NCBI GenBank assembly: GCA_030848705.1
Contig: JAUIZM010000015.1
Span: 930,001-994,000 of the forward strand
Reading direction: 5' to 3'
DNA: 64,000 nucleotides
Source of the DNA: Heracleum sosnowskyi
Taxonomy: Eukaryota; Streptophyta; Magnoliopsida; Apiales; Apiaceae
Shown: in pieces, positions 10,468 to 21,768 of the stretch
Layout: the number at the start of each line of letters is the position of its first letter
How positions within the stretch are numbered: the stretch's first letter is position 1
Position numbers and translations under genes: made by a program
Notes under the pieces: model-generated
Database searches by the model: none
Told to the model about the DNA's origin: nothing
The model's input: only the letters and a program-made list of their open reading frames with translations

Positions 10468-12685
10468 ACTTGATTGGGTCCGGCATACTTAATGAACTGG
10501 CCTTTGTCAGGCAAAACAAAATCTTTAACCTTAGCTACATAAACCTCTTTCACAAAAGAGCGTTTCCATTTATAGCCAGCCTTAACACATTTCTGAGTAG
10601 GCTTAGGGATAAATGGATCCACTCTAGTCTTTGGAGGACTAGTAGTATTAGATCTAACATGCTTCTTATTATTAACATGTTGACGTGGAGTAGTCTTATT
10701 ATCAGATACATGCTTACTATTAAAATAAGCATACATAACATTGAAAGCACAAGACATGCAATTAACCACACCACATGCTTTATGAGAAAGATTAATAGCA
10801 GGCATGTCAGTTTTACAGTTGTTTTGATCCACCTTATGAATGTCTGACTTAGTCTTCGTTGCAGAAACAACTTTGACTGGTTTGTCAGACTTACACTGTT
10901 TGGACTGAGCAAGTTCAAAAGCAAGATCCTCCATACGTATCTCCTCTTCAATGATGATAGAGTATTCATTCAGAGGTCCTGCTTGGGACTCTCTAAAGAA
11001 AGGTTTATCAATACCCTTAAGCACATCTGGTATACCCCTTTCTTCAACACTGACTCGATTTGGGGTATTTATGCTTAATTCACCAATAGACTCATTATAG
11101 TCATACCCTATTCCTACAGTATGACCAATACTTTGTTTATTGATGATTTCTTTAGCAGTCTTACAAGAGTTATAGTAAGCATTAACCTTGACTTTAAGTT
11201 CACTGATCTGACCCTTAAGAATGGTTTCCAGTTGAATATAACATTTAACCCTATTCTCAAGAAATGTTATTTTCTCAGTTAGTTCATCATGATTAACATG
11301 CACAAGTTTTAATTCTTTTATCTCCTTTTCAAGGGTTGTGTTCAAAAGAATTATTCTGTCATTTTCTCTACGTGCACAAGAAACAGTAGTACTAAAATGA
11401 TAGATCATTTCAGTATCAGTAAACTTTACCTCTGACATGTAAGTTGATGAAGTGCTTGCCTCATTAGCCATTAAAGCAAGGTTTCCAATTTCACCTGCTT
11501 CTTCATCACTATCAGTATCATCCCAACTCTTTTCTTCAGCGACATAAGCTTTCCCAATCTTATTCTTCTTGCTAGAATCAAATGAGTTCCTTCTCACTTG
11601 CTTTGGTTTTTTACATTCAGTAGCAAAGTGACCCAACTCATTACAATTGTGGCACCTGATTGTGCTTCTTTCCACAGTTCCAGTTTTATAGCCACCCCTT
11701 GTGCTATTTGTAGATGAGGAACCACCTCTCTGAAACCTGGGCTTGAACTTAAGATTGGGATTCCTTCTGAATCTGAACTTGCCAAACTTCCTGACTATCA
11801 TGGCCAAATCACCATCCTCCAGCTGATCAAGTTTTTCCAAAGAGTAGAAGTCGCCACCAGATTGATCAATGGATGTTAAACCAAATTCAGCATCAATAAC
11901 ATCCAAGTTAGAACTGGAAGGTTGAACAACCTTCACTTCCAGTTTCTGTGGGACTACTGTTTTCAATGCAGTAGAATTACCAACTATCTTTCCAGTTCCA
12001 TATATCTACTTCTGTTGAATCTGCTCCAGCTCATAGGTCTTCAGAACACCATACAGTCTTTCCAAAGAAATCTCTCCAAGATCTCTTGCTTCTCTAATAG
12101 CAGATATTCTGTGCTCCAAATGAATTGGAAGTGTCAGAAGGAACTTCTTATTAATTTCCTTGATATTATAGTGCTTCCCATTGAGATTCAGATCATTGAT
12201 CAATTTATTGTATCTCTCAAAAACCTCAGAGATACCTTCACCAAGGTTTGATCTGAATGCTCATAAGAAGAGGTGAGAATTTCCAGCTTATTCTCTCTAA
12301 CTTCCTATGTCCCCTCATTGATTATCTCTATTGTGTCCCAAATGTGTTTGGCAGTAACACAATTTAGGACATAATTATGCATGATAGGATCCAGACAATC
12401 AACCAGTATCAACTGTAGACAGGCATCCAGTGTAGAATCCTCTTTCTCATCAGGAATGTAGTCCTTGGGGTCCTTGGGGTACATCCTAGCAGCTCTAGTA
12501 ACCACACCATTCTCTATCTGCTCTCCCTCAACAATCATAGGGATTTTAGGACCATTCTTCAGCACTCCCAGATATTTAACATTAGCAACTTGAAGAAACA
12601 TGAGCATTTTCTTCTTCCACATAGGATAATGCTCCGTGTTGAACATGGGGATTTTGACAGTACCAACTTTCTGAGTTGTAGACAT
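10446..12685 (-). pseudogene. gag: Copia gag, interrupted
   Basis: The start is ATG at 12683-12685 (MSTTQKVG), about 100 bases inside the 5' LTR. The N-terminal capsid-like part runs to a TAG at 12305-12307. A frameshift follows near 12250, then 12203-12006, then a TAG at 12006-12008. The 506-codon stretch 11966-10446 remains in that same frame. It carries a CCHC zinc knuckle (CHNCNELGHFATEC, residues 105-118) that binds RNA in capsid assembly, then a long Lys-rich and coiled-coil-prone tail typical of large Sirevirus gag proteins. At least three lesions make it non-functional as a single protein. Confidence 0.88.
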
Positions 12686-12771
12686 TTTTGAGATTTTTGA
12701 AGAATTAAAAATTTCAGAGTTTAAGAAAATCTCAAAACAATTGGATCTTTGATTAGTATATCAATCAAAAG

Positions 12772-12783
12772 GCTCTGATGCCA
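12772..12783 (-). other. Primer binding site, initiator Met-tRNA type
   Basis: On the minus strand this reads TGGCATCAGAGC, two bases inside the 5' LTR. It differs at one base from TGGTATCAGAGC, the sequence complementary to the 3' end of initiator Met-tRNA that copia elements commonly use. Confidence 0.9.
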
Positions 12784-12785
12784 AT

Positions 12786-14010
12786 TGTTAGGTCCTGATA
12801 AGTTTGTAGAAGGGGGGTTGAATACAAACTATACCATTTAATCGAATTTGTCCTTTAAAAGATTTAACAATTTAGAACAAATTAATGCGGATCGAAGGGG
12901 GGTTGAATTTATCTATTTTTGTAATAAAAAGGATTGAATACTAAAAAGTAGTTCGATATAAAATCTAGGGATTATGATCCTCTAGAAAGTCAAAGCAATA
13001 CAAGAGAAATGATTCTTATGAATTAAATGTTAAGATCAAATCAAGAATGAATTCTCTGGCAAGAAATTAATAGTTTTGCAGTTGAAGAAGTAATGAAGAA
13101 GAATGTAGTGTTGAGAGTCTGTGTCTTTACTTCTTTTGTTCTGTGATATAAAATCTGTCCAGTTTGTCTTCTGCCTTGTCTTTATACTTAACACATGACA
13201 ATTTCTTTTAATCAAACCCACGTGCAAATCATTTAAACAGAACACAATTTGCACTAGGAAGACTATCATGAAAACTGTCATTTATGCCTTGAAAGACAAT
13301 CGGGAAGATAAGAAATGAGTTGGGAAGACAATTGGGAAGACAAGGATTTACTCTAGGAAGACAATCGGGAAGACTCACTTGTGAGTCTTTCTAGTTTGAA
13401 AAACAGAGTCTTCCTAGTTTAAACCTAAGTCTTCCTAGTTCATTTTTATTCTAATTTAAATAATTAACTAATTAAATTATGTATTAAATTAATTCTTTAC
13501 ATAATTAATTTAATAAATAATTTACTTAATAGTATTAATTATTTATAAGAGAATAAATAGAATTAGTTGACTTCTCAATTAATTTCAGAATCACTTAAAA
13601 CTTAGATAAAGAATAAACATAATAGTACGTTGACACTCAATGTACTGTCTGGTTCATGAGTGACTAACGACAATGTCTGTTCTTTATCTGTTTGACTTTA
13701 AGCAATGATTCACTTCCTTTTCATTCAAGAACTCTGTAACCAGTATCTTTTGTTGTCACCACTTGAAATCTCTGTCACTTCAATAAATCCACTGAGCTTG
13801 AATACTTCACTGAGGCTTGATCAGCAAATTGATCTTCTTTCAATGTAGAATAACTTCAAGTCTGTAGATGACTTTAATCTTCATTCTTTGACAGATATAA
13901 TCTTCTGAGAGTCATGTGATATTTGATTTTTATTATTTACTTATTACATCTTAATTAAAGTTGAGTAGAATCCTCGGTGTTTACAAATAGGCCTAGACAT
14001 ATGCCTTTCA
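12786..14010 (-). repeat. 5' LTR of the copia element
   Basis: 1225 bp with the same ends as 939-2177. It has extra GGGAAGAC copies at 13285-13440, and a deletion of about 115 bp near 12890 whose junction carries a 14-base copy of a sequence near the LTR edge. A possible TATA box (TATAAA, minus strand) is at 13181-13186. Confidence 0.93.
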
Positions 14011-14174
14011 TCCACAATATTTCTGGAAAATGAGTAAATTTTGTTAGAAAAAAATATTTTAATTAAAAAGGCAATCAACTAGTTACTATTTTTATATTAT
14101 TTTATTATTTATTAAATTGAATAAATGATCGAAAACCGAAAATCAAAACTTTCAATGTTTCGGATTTAATAATA
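14011..14174 (-). mobile_element. 5' part of a minus-strand Helitron split by the copia element
   Basis: It continues the Helitron sequence left at 938. On the minus strand it ends with TATTATTAAATCC then GAAACATTGAAAG, the family A 5' region lacking its first nine bases, and abuts the 3' CTAG of the next Helitron at 14175. Confidence 0.65.
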
Positions 14175-14826
14175 CTAGCATATAACCCGTGCAAGGCACA
14201 GACATGACAAACTAAAAAAATTAATGGGAACGGAAAATATTAAATAAAGAATAAAAGTCAATATGATAAATTATAAAATAAGAAATTTAAGTATTAATTG
14301 GAATATAGAAAAAATAAATAAAGAAAATAACTGGGGCTGGGGAAGATAAATTGGGCGTTATTAATATTATTTTATTTATGAAAATAATATTAATAATAAG
14401 GACAGAAAAGTTAACACGTTTTAATTAAAAAAAAAAATTAAGTGTCCGAGATATTTTTAGAAGTGTTTTAATTATATTAAGTATATTTTTTTAAAAAATA
14501 TGTTGGCATCTTAAAATATGTTTTAAGCTTTTTTTTAATAATTAAAAGCATTAAAATAGATTTTAAAATAAATAAATAAGGGTTGCACCTAATATTTTTG
14601 AAAAATAGATATTTTAGTGAGAAAAAATTTAAAAAATAATATGTTTTAATTTAAAGGTAATTGCCCGTGATATTTTTTGAAAATGAGTTGATTTTCGTTG
14701 AAAAAGTGTTTTAATTATAAAAGGCAATCAACTATTTACTATTTTTATATTATTATATTATTTATGAAATAGAATAAATAACCCAAAACCGAAAATCAAA
14801 ATTTCAATGTTTTGGCTTTAATAATA
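14175..14826 (-). mobile_element. Non-autonomous Helitron copy, family A
   Basis: The minus-strand 3' end is CTAG at 14175-14178, preceded by an imperfect hairpin (GTGCCTTGCAC). The 5' side ends at TATTATTAAAGCC, without the terminal TC. The interior repeats the family A motif (TGATATTTTTTGAAA on plus). It abuts the next copy directly. Confidence 0.7.
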
Positions 14827-15240
14827 CTAGTTTATAACCAGTGCAAAGCACGAGCTTCTTTTAATATAATATTATATTTTTAATAGTAAAAATATTTTTT
14901 TATTATTTTGTTTTGTATTAATAATAGAAATATGTAAAATATAGTATAATTGACATTTTTATTAAGAAGATATAATGTTTGATATTTAATTGACATTTTT
15001 ATTGAGAATATATAATGTTTGATATTTTTTGGAATGTATTAATAATTTAAAGATACATAACTAAAAAAAGGCAATATTAATTATCAAAAGATATATTATG
15101 CTAATTTTTATTTTTAGGTGTGTTTATAAAAGCTAATATATTTTCATTAAAAGGTAATGTGTTTTATATTTCTACTTTATATTATTTTATTAAATAAAAA
15201 AAATGAACGAAAATCGAAAACCAAAACTTTCAATGTTTTG
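14827..15240 (-). mobile_element. Helitron fragment, family A
   Basis: The minus-strand CTAG is at 14827-14830, behind a damaged hairpin (cagtgcaaagcacg on plus). Its 5' region near 15190-15238 (caaaactttcaatgttttgg on plus) runs without a clean 5' terminus into the hairpin-like remains (catgcacgaac) of a further copy. Confidence 0.6.
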
Positions 15241-15649
15241 GCATGCACGAACTATTTTTAACAATTATTATTTTATTATGTACGTTTTAATTGTTTTTAT
15301 TATATTTGTTAAACAAATAAGTAGGCATGTTAAAATATATATAATTTTTTAAATAATTTAACGCATTAAAATATGTTTTAAAATAAATAAGTAAGGGTTA
15401 TCCATGATATTTTTGGAAAAATAGATATTTTAGTAAGGATAAATGGAAAAAGTAACATGGTTTAGTTGAAAAGATATTGTTTGTGATATTATTGGAAAAG
15501 TAGTGAATTTTGTTTTTTTTTTAAAAAGAAAAATATATTTTAATTATAAAAGGTAATTAGGTAGTTACCATTTTTATATTATTAAATTATTTTTTAATTA
15601 AAATAAAGGACCGAAAACTAAAAAATTTAATGTTTCGGCTTTAATAATA
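15241..15649 (-). mobile_element. Helitron fragment, family A, lacking its 3' terminus
   Basis: It begins with half of a 3' hairpin (gcatgcacgaac) and ends, on the minus strand, with TATTATTAAAGCC, the family 5' region without its first nine bases. Those nine bases (TCTATACTA) are found at 16564-16572, across the inserted Helitron 15650-16563. Confidence 0.65.
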
Positions 15650-16563
15650 CTAGCTTAAAACCCGTGCGATGCACGAATTGTTAATTGTTATTTTATTATT
15701 ATATTTTTAATATTTTATTAATTATATTTGTTAAAAAAAATAAGTAGTCATGTTAAAATAGATAAATACTTTTAATTAATTAAAAACATTAAAACAGAAT
15801 TTAAAATTAAAAAAAAAAGGTTTGCCCTTTATATTTTTGGAAAATTAGGGGTTTTAGTAAGAAAAAATAAAAAATGTAACATATATTTAATTTTAAAAGG
15901 TAAATGCCCGTGATATTTTTGGAAAATGAGGTTTTAAAATTTAATAATTTAAAGTATTTAAATACGTTTTAGAATAAATAAGTAAAGGGTTTCTAATGAT
16001 ATTTTTGAAAAAAAAACGAATTTTAGTGAGAAAAATTGAAAAAGTAAATTGAAAAAGACAATTTCCCGTGATATATTTAGAAAAGTATGGACTTTGTTAG
16101 AAAAAATCTATAATGTGTTTTAGCTGAAAAGGTAATTGGTTATAAATAGGTATTTGATTATTTATATTTTAATATTCTTAGTGATTACATTTGTTAAGAA
16201 AAATAAGTAGACATGTTAAAATAGGTAAACTTTTAAAAAATAATTATAATATTATAGGTTTAAAAATAAATAACTAAAGGTTTGTCCGTGATATTTGTGG
16301 AAATTAGGGGTTTTAGTAAGGAAAAATAGAAAAACTAACATGTTTTAGTTAAAAAGGTAATTACCTCTGTGATATGTTTGAAAAAGTAAGTGAATTTGTT
16401 AGAAAAAATAATGTATTTTAGAAAAAAGGACAATTGGTTATAAATAGCTAAGGTTAATTAAGTAAAAACACGAAAAACAGTTAATGTTAATTAAGTAAAA
16501 TCACAACGTACCATACCGACCGACCAAACTTTTAATGTTTCGTCTATTATATAATAGTATTGA
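15650..16563 (-). mobile_element. Non-autonomous Helitron, complete ends, 914 bp
   Basis: On the minus strand it starts TCAATACTATTATATAATAG and ends with hairpin CGTGC-ATC-GCACG, eleven bases before CTAG. The flanking bases are A before TC and T after CTAG, the A/T insertion typical of Helitrons, with no target duplication. The first ~90 bases closely match the Helitron at 33391. It encodes no replicase-helicase. It is inserted inside the 5' terminus of another Helitron. Confidence 0.88.
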
Positions 16564-16928
16564 TAGTATAGACAGGTAGGTAAATAGATAGATGTTAAAA
16601 TATGTAAACTTTTTTAAATAATTAAACGCATTAAAATATGTTTTAAAATAAATAAGTAAGGATCTATTATTAAAAATATTTAAAAATATATCACTAAAGA
16701 TCTATTATTTAAAAATATTTTATATTTCAATATTTAAATATATCACTAAAGATCTATTATTTAAATATTTAAAAATAGTACCGACCGTTAGATCTATTAT
16801 TTAAAAATATTTTATATTTTAATATCTAAAATACTACTAAAGATTACGTCAACAATTTATTAACTTAAATTATTTATATTATTAATAAATATTAAAGAAA
16901 ATCGTGCATCGCACGGGATATAAGCTAG
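16564..16928. mobile_element. Helitron remnants with a clear plus-strand 3' end
   Basis: Bases 16564-16572 are the detached 5' tip (TCTATACTA on minus) of the Helitron split by the 15650-16563 copy. A plus-strand Helitron 3' end follows at 16898-16928: hairpin CGTGC-ATC-GCACG, then GGATATAAG and CTAG at 16925-16928 with T after it. Between them lie three near-copies of a ~58-base unit containing AAAGATCTATTATTTAAA. Confidence 0.65.
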
Positions 16929-17790
16929 TATATAATAAGCGTAAAAGAGATCTTATCCAACTCTCGTCCTCGGTACTGCCAAAAAAATCTCAACCGCTAG
17001 ATCTAATATTTTTAAAAATAAACAATCAATATTATATCATATAAATATAGAAATTTTTATCTAAAAAGGATATAAGTCAAAAGTGGAAGTATTATTATTA
17101 GAATTGGATTTTAAGTAATTATAACTATTACATATAAAAATATTAAGGATCGTTAGCTTTTAAAATAAATAGATGAGAATCGTTGGATCGAATATGAAAA
17201 TGTGTATTCGATTGTTAGTTGAATTATATTAAAAATGCTAAAAAAATATATCTTGATAATTTAAACCAAATAAATAAAAATTTCCTAAATCGAATAGAAT
17301 TCTCAAAATAAAAATTTGTCACTTTCTTCGATCTTTAGTTTTTGTGTAGTTTTAATTGTAAAAAAATGGTAAACCATCATTATTAAAGATTATTTTGTTA
17401 GATGTTAAAATAGATAGATGAAAACCGTCGATGTAATATCAAAACTTGTATTTGGTTGTTCGTAAAACTTATTCAATTAAATACTAAAAAGAGTATTTTA
17501 ATAATAAGTTCAATAAGAATTCTTAATGTAAAAATTCGTCACTTTTTTCTCTCTCTTTAGTTTCAGGGAATTTTCAATTGGAAAAAAATTGGGTATTTTG
17601 TGCGTTTCGTGTGTGTCGTAAAACAGTCAAATCTAATTTTTAGAACTCAAGATACAACCAAATAGTTAATTGAGCGTATAAATAAAGTCCAAAAATTAGT
17701 AACACAAAAATATTTAAAAATATAGAAATTAGTATAATTATATATATTAAAAAAACTCGTGTGTTGCACGGGATATTATCCAGGACTTGG
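16929..17790 (+). mobile_element. Helitron family B, 5' tip missing
   Basis: It begins TATATAATAAGCG then GATCTTATCC, the family B 5' sequence (TCCTTATATATAATAAG elsewhere) without its first six bases, directly after the CTAG of the preceding element. A degenerate 3' hairpin (CGTGTGTTGCACGGG) lies near 17758-17774. The interior has repeated phrases such as AACCGTTAGATCTAATAT. Diverged family B-like sequence continues to about 18000 with no gene. Confidence 0.6.
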
Positions 17791-18015
17791 GTTCATGTAC
17801 CGTCAAACTAATAAGTACCGTTGATTTTGAGATAGATAAATAAGAACGGTCAGATCTAATATTAAAAAGTGTGTTTGATTGTTATTAGAATTATATTCAA
17901 ATACTAAAAACTGAATTTTAATAATATAAACAAAAAATGAGTAGGTTTTCTAAGTAGAATAGAATTGTCAATGTAAAAATTCATAACTTTATATTCTATT
18001 CGGGATCCCGAGAAA

Positions 18016-18402
18016 TTTTTTTGAAGGCAAGTTAAGCTTTCATTACTTTAAATCATCTTCCAAAATACCTTTAAGATTAGGAGGAACATGCTCCCCTCTA
18101 AAGATGCAATCTGGATCTGAACTCGACGAGCTACCTAACCAATCTGCTGCCTTGTTCCCAGATCGTTTGACAAAAATAATATCAATATTGTTATAAGACT
18201 TAAGAATGCTCCTACACTCATCTACTACACCAAAAGTCGAATAGATTTTCTCCTGCTTGAGCATAACATTCACTACTATTTGACAATCGGATTCCACTAA
18301 AAAACGACGCTGAAGGTTGTGATCACTGTTACCTTCATTTCTGTCTATCTCGGCTTTGATCCATCTTAGCGTTTCCCGTATACATATATAAGTTACCCTG
18401 AT
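18016..18402 (-). pseudogene. LINE 3' fragment: RNase H-like C-terminus
   Basis: The open frame 18402-18043 contains RETLRWIKAE, VESDCQIVVN and FVKRSGNKAADWL, the C-terminal part of the RNase H-like domain (RVT_3) found at the end of plant L1-type LINE ORF2. The frame is open above the GTG at 18297, so the fragment is longer than a start-codon search shows. After the TAA, a short 3' untranslated part resembles plant LINE tails and ends in seven A residues on the minus strand (18016-18022). It is a 5'-truncated remnant. A host RNase H-like gene is less likely because no upstream domain is present. Confidence 0.72.
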
Positions 18403-19010
18403 CTACATATAATAAATATATATTATTTTAAAATATAAGTTAGAATTTTAAGGATTTTTAGGTTAAGGTTAAAAGGAACGTGACGCTATATATATATTAT
18501 AAAACTTATATAACGAGATTCTAAAGAATCAAAGAAATAACTCCATATAAAGTGCTTTCAATAAAAGTGTTGTTTAAAATTTCTTAGCCTAGATGCCATG
18601 ACTTTTTTACATTTCATAAATTTTCCTATTTAATTCTTTATTAGGAATATAGCCATGTTTTAATTCGAGTTTAGTTATTTTAATTGTCTAATATATTTTT
18701 TTCTTTTAATTCTCATGCTCATAAATTACACTTTAGACCACACTTAATCATTGACCATTATCTTATATTTAACATCACATTGTTCCGAATAATATAGATC
18801 TTATATTTTACTCCACAATTTTAAGTAACCGAAATCTTATACTTTAAACGGAGATTTTTAAAAATCTAATATTTAATAATTGCACGTATATGTCTTATAC
18901 TTGATAACCGAAACAAAACAAATACTTGATGACGAGTAATCAAACAACACGAAATACATTAATAATAATAATAATAATCAAACAACACGAAAGACATTTC
19001 ATAATAATAT
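18403..19010. other. AT-rich DNA with no recognised gene
   Basis: No coding signal. It includes a short (AAT)n run near 18959-18977, flanked by two copies of a phrase containing AATCAAACAACACGAAA. Confidence 0.5.
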
Positions 19011-19164
19011 GGGTGAAATCCCAAAATAACTGAATTTTATGACAAATTGTCCAAAATAATCATGGACGGATATTTTGCCCAAAATAACGAGAGGAACTCG
19101 CATATCCGCCCGTAGTTACTTTGGACAATTTGTTATAAAATTCAGTTATTTTGGACTTTTACCC
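19011..19164. mobile_element. Foldback MITE, 154 bp
   Basis: The ends form inverted arms of about 63 bases with only a few mismatches. The left arm starts GGGTGAAATCCCAAAATAAC; the right arm read on the minus strand starts GGGTAAAAGTCCAAAATAAC. A loop of roughly 30 bases separates them. Flanking tat/tac does not give a clear target duplication, so the superfamily is open. Confidence 0.75.
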
Positions 19165-20134
19165 TACTAAATACTACCCTTGGTTCCCAAATTCTAATTT
19201 AAAAACCCCATACTTATAACAATAATTAAGTGAGTGAAAATCAATTATAACCTTTTTTTTAGTAGAAGTAACAAAAATAACTGATATCAGTTGCATTGAC
19301 AAAAATATTCGGCGACGGATATGCAGTCGACAGTAGAGTATTTTTTTTTTTTGAAGAAAAGTCGACAGTAGAGTATTATTATTACGCATTGTGCAGTATG
19401 GTATCCAACAAAATGTATTTATAAAACATTATATACGCATTCAATTTGGACAGGGTTGAGTTAGGTAAAACACTAAAACCTAAATAAGTACATGCTCGCG
19501 GGCTAAAATTTAATACGCATTTGTCAATGTCATATTCAAAAGGTTAAACTTGGCCATGTTTGCAATACAAGTTAATTTGGTGCATTTTCAGTTTAAACAG
19601 GTTAATTTTGTCAATTTTTCTAATTAAGTCTTCACTAAGTATTGTATCCTTTTATTTTAAAAATAACTATTTTAATAATTCACAGAGAAAATTACCCCAA
19701 TTAAACTTTAAGTGTTACTTTGTGTGATAATCATCTGTTTTATTTTTTGCGTTATCGTACCATGTTGTACTTTAACAGTCATGTGATACTAAATTTGATT
19801 TTTTATAACAAGTACGACATGAGTACTGCTTAATTGAAAGAAGAAAAATAGACTTGTATCGATAGTTGTTTTGTTCGTTGGTTTCTATCTATACTTGCAT
19901 ATTCGCATATATACTGCAAGAATATCATTTTAAAAAAATATTCAGGTGTAAATACAAAAAGTATCTAAAACAATAGGGCACAAAAACGTGCCTGTAACAA
20001 TTCTCTTTTTTTTCGATTGGCCAGTTAATCTGTAATTCCGTACCGGGTCGTGACCACAAACTTCTCAAAGTAAAAATCAGTACTATAGCACCTGATACTT
20101 GTATGTGTATGTTTCAAAGAATAATGATTACTAA
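19165..20134. other. No gene seen
   Basis: AT-rich sequence. A small minus-strand frame at 19174-19389 overlaps homopolymers and an imperfect duplication of cgacagtagagta. I see no domain, RNA gene or repeat end. Confidence 0.45.
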
Positions 20135-20429
20135 TTTAGTGCGTGTTTGGGATATCACAAAAAAATTGATTTATATAATTCTTATAAGTTATACGGGTGT
20201 TTGGGATAAATTTACTTATAAGTTAGTGAAGAATTTGCTAAATTAAATTTGAAAAAATAATTTTTAAATACAATGATTTCAACACTTGTATTTTAAATTA
20301 AAAAAAATATTTAAAAACATAAATGTAAAAATATAAAATATTAGAAAAATAAAGAAATCAAAGAATAAGTTGATACGTTGAGTAAAATATTGGTGATTTC
20401 TAACATTCAACTTATCAATTTATAAGTTA
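20135..20429. mobile_element. Left part of a MITE split by a Helitron complex
   Basis: It begins GTGCGTGTTTGGG with a second copy GGGTGTTTGGG at 20200. The likely other end, AAAGCCAAACAGGCCC, is at about 30716-30731. Both halves carry AACTTATAA/TTATAAGTT phrases. The interruption starts at a Helitron CTAG (20430). Confidence 0.5.
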
Positions 20430-21768
20430 CTAGCTTATATCACGTGCGATGCACGGTTACTTAAATTTTATTTATAATTATTTTGTTTATAATTATATTT
20501 TTATTACCCATGCAAAACACGATTGTTTTTTTAATATTTATAATTATATTTATTTATGAATATTTTAATATTTAAAAGTTATTAGTTTACATGATTAAAT
20601 TATTGTTAAAAAAAATTAGCCAAAAAAATTATAGTTAAAAATTTGATATTTATTATATTTTACACGCTCAATTTAATATTTGTTTATATTGAGTTATAAA
20701 AATTAGATTTTGCCAATTTTATAGTCCACATGAAATTCACAAAATAATCTTTAATTTAGTTGTGGTTTAATCGTTCTTTTTCAATTAAAAACTATTCTAA
20801 AACTAAAAAGAGAATAAAGTGACGAAATTTAATGTTGAGAATTCTATTCGATTTAGGAAATCTACTTATATGTAATTTAGATTATTAGAATACCTTTTAT
20901 TAACCAAATACAGTTTTTAATGTTAAATCTAACGGTTTTCACCTATCTATTTAACATTAAATGATTTTTATTATTTTGGTATTAAATGAGTTTCCTTATT
21001 TAATTACAACTATTTTTATGTTTTGACTTTTTAGAAAATCCAATCCTAATATAATATCTTTTAACTTATATCATTTTTAGATAATAACTTCTTTTTATAT
21101 GATATAATCTTGATCATGTATTTTTAAAAGTATTGAATCTAACGGTTGAGAATGTTTTGGCGGTATTTAGGACCAAACTACCATGATAACATCATTAATT
21201 TTTCTTAATATTTATAATTTTTTTAATTTATAATTTTTTAAATATTTATTGCTAAAATATAATATACTCTTTTTCGTAATATGTTAAAGATACGGGAACT
21301 TTGAACTTTTGAGAAAATAAATTATCAATTAAAATATAATTTTTTTGTAATAGTTCTTCTATTAAAGTAGTACACCCTGATCAAAATTCTATATAAATTT
21401 CATTTTTTTATAGTATATCCGGTAAATATCTATTTTATTATATTAAAGACTAAATAATGAAAGCTTCCTTGTAAGTTAAGTTTGATCGCTTTGTTTGATC
21501 ACTCAATCCATAATCGTTGAATCTTTCAAATTAAATTGTTGAAAAACGTTAGATATAACAGTAAAATTATCATGTAGAATGATCTAAGGTTTGAATCTAC
21601 CAACAACATATTAAAATTTATAGGTTTTTTTGAAAAATAAGAATTTTTTCATTTTTTCTTGCATACATGTTATTTGATAATATATTTTGTAAAGTACGAT
21701 TTTTCAGAAAAGTACTATACTAATTGATTAGCAAACTTTTAAAGTTTCGAATTTAATAATTTACAATG
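20430..21768 (-). mobile_element. Helitron complex, 3' side, minus strand
   Basis: CTAG at 20430-20433 with hairpin CGTGC-ATC-GCACG on the minus strand marks a 3' end; the plus base before it is A, as expected. A second damaged 3' end lies near 20505-20522. The interior from 20800 resembles family B (aacggttttcacctatctat and the like). The complex is interrupted by the gypsy element at 21769 and resumes at 28319. Confidence 0.6.

Larger units (their letters stand above)
939..14010 (-). mobile_element. Ty1/copia LTR retrotransposon, Sirevirus (Maximus/SIRE)-like, 13.07 kb
   Basis: The element lies on the minus strand, so its 5' LTR is at 12786-14010 and its 3' LTR at 939-2177. Both LTRs begin TGTTAGG and end CTTTCA on the plus strand. 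Flanking 5-mers are tcccc (934-938) and tccac (14011-14015), a target duplication with one mismatch. Order in the sense direction: LTR, Met-tRNA-like primer site, gag, protease, integrase, reverse transcriptase, RNase H, spacer, extra ORF, polypurine tract, LTR. Integrase before reverse transcriptase defines copia; the extra ORF after pol, long LTRs and large size are known traits of Sireviruses. Gag and pol carry several stops and frameshifts, so this copy is not autonomous. It interrupts an older minus-strand Helitron. Confidence 0.93.

Noticed and set aside
18043..18402. RNase H-like frame as a functional host gene
   Set aside because: Only the C-terminal part of the domain is present, followed by a LINE-like tail with an A run.
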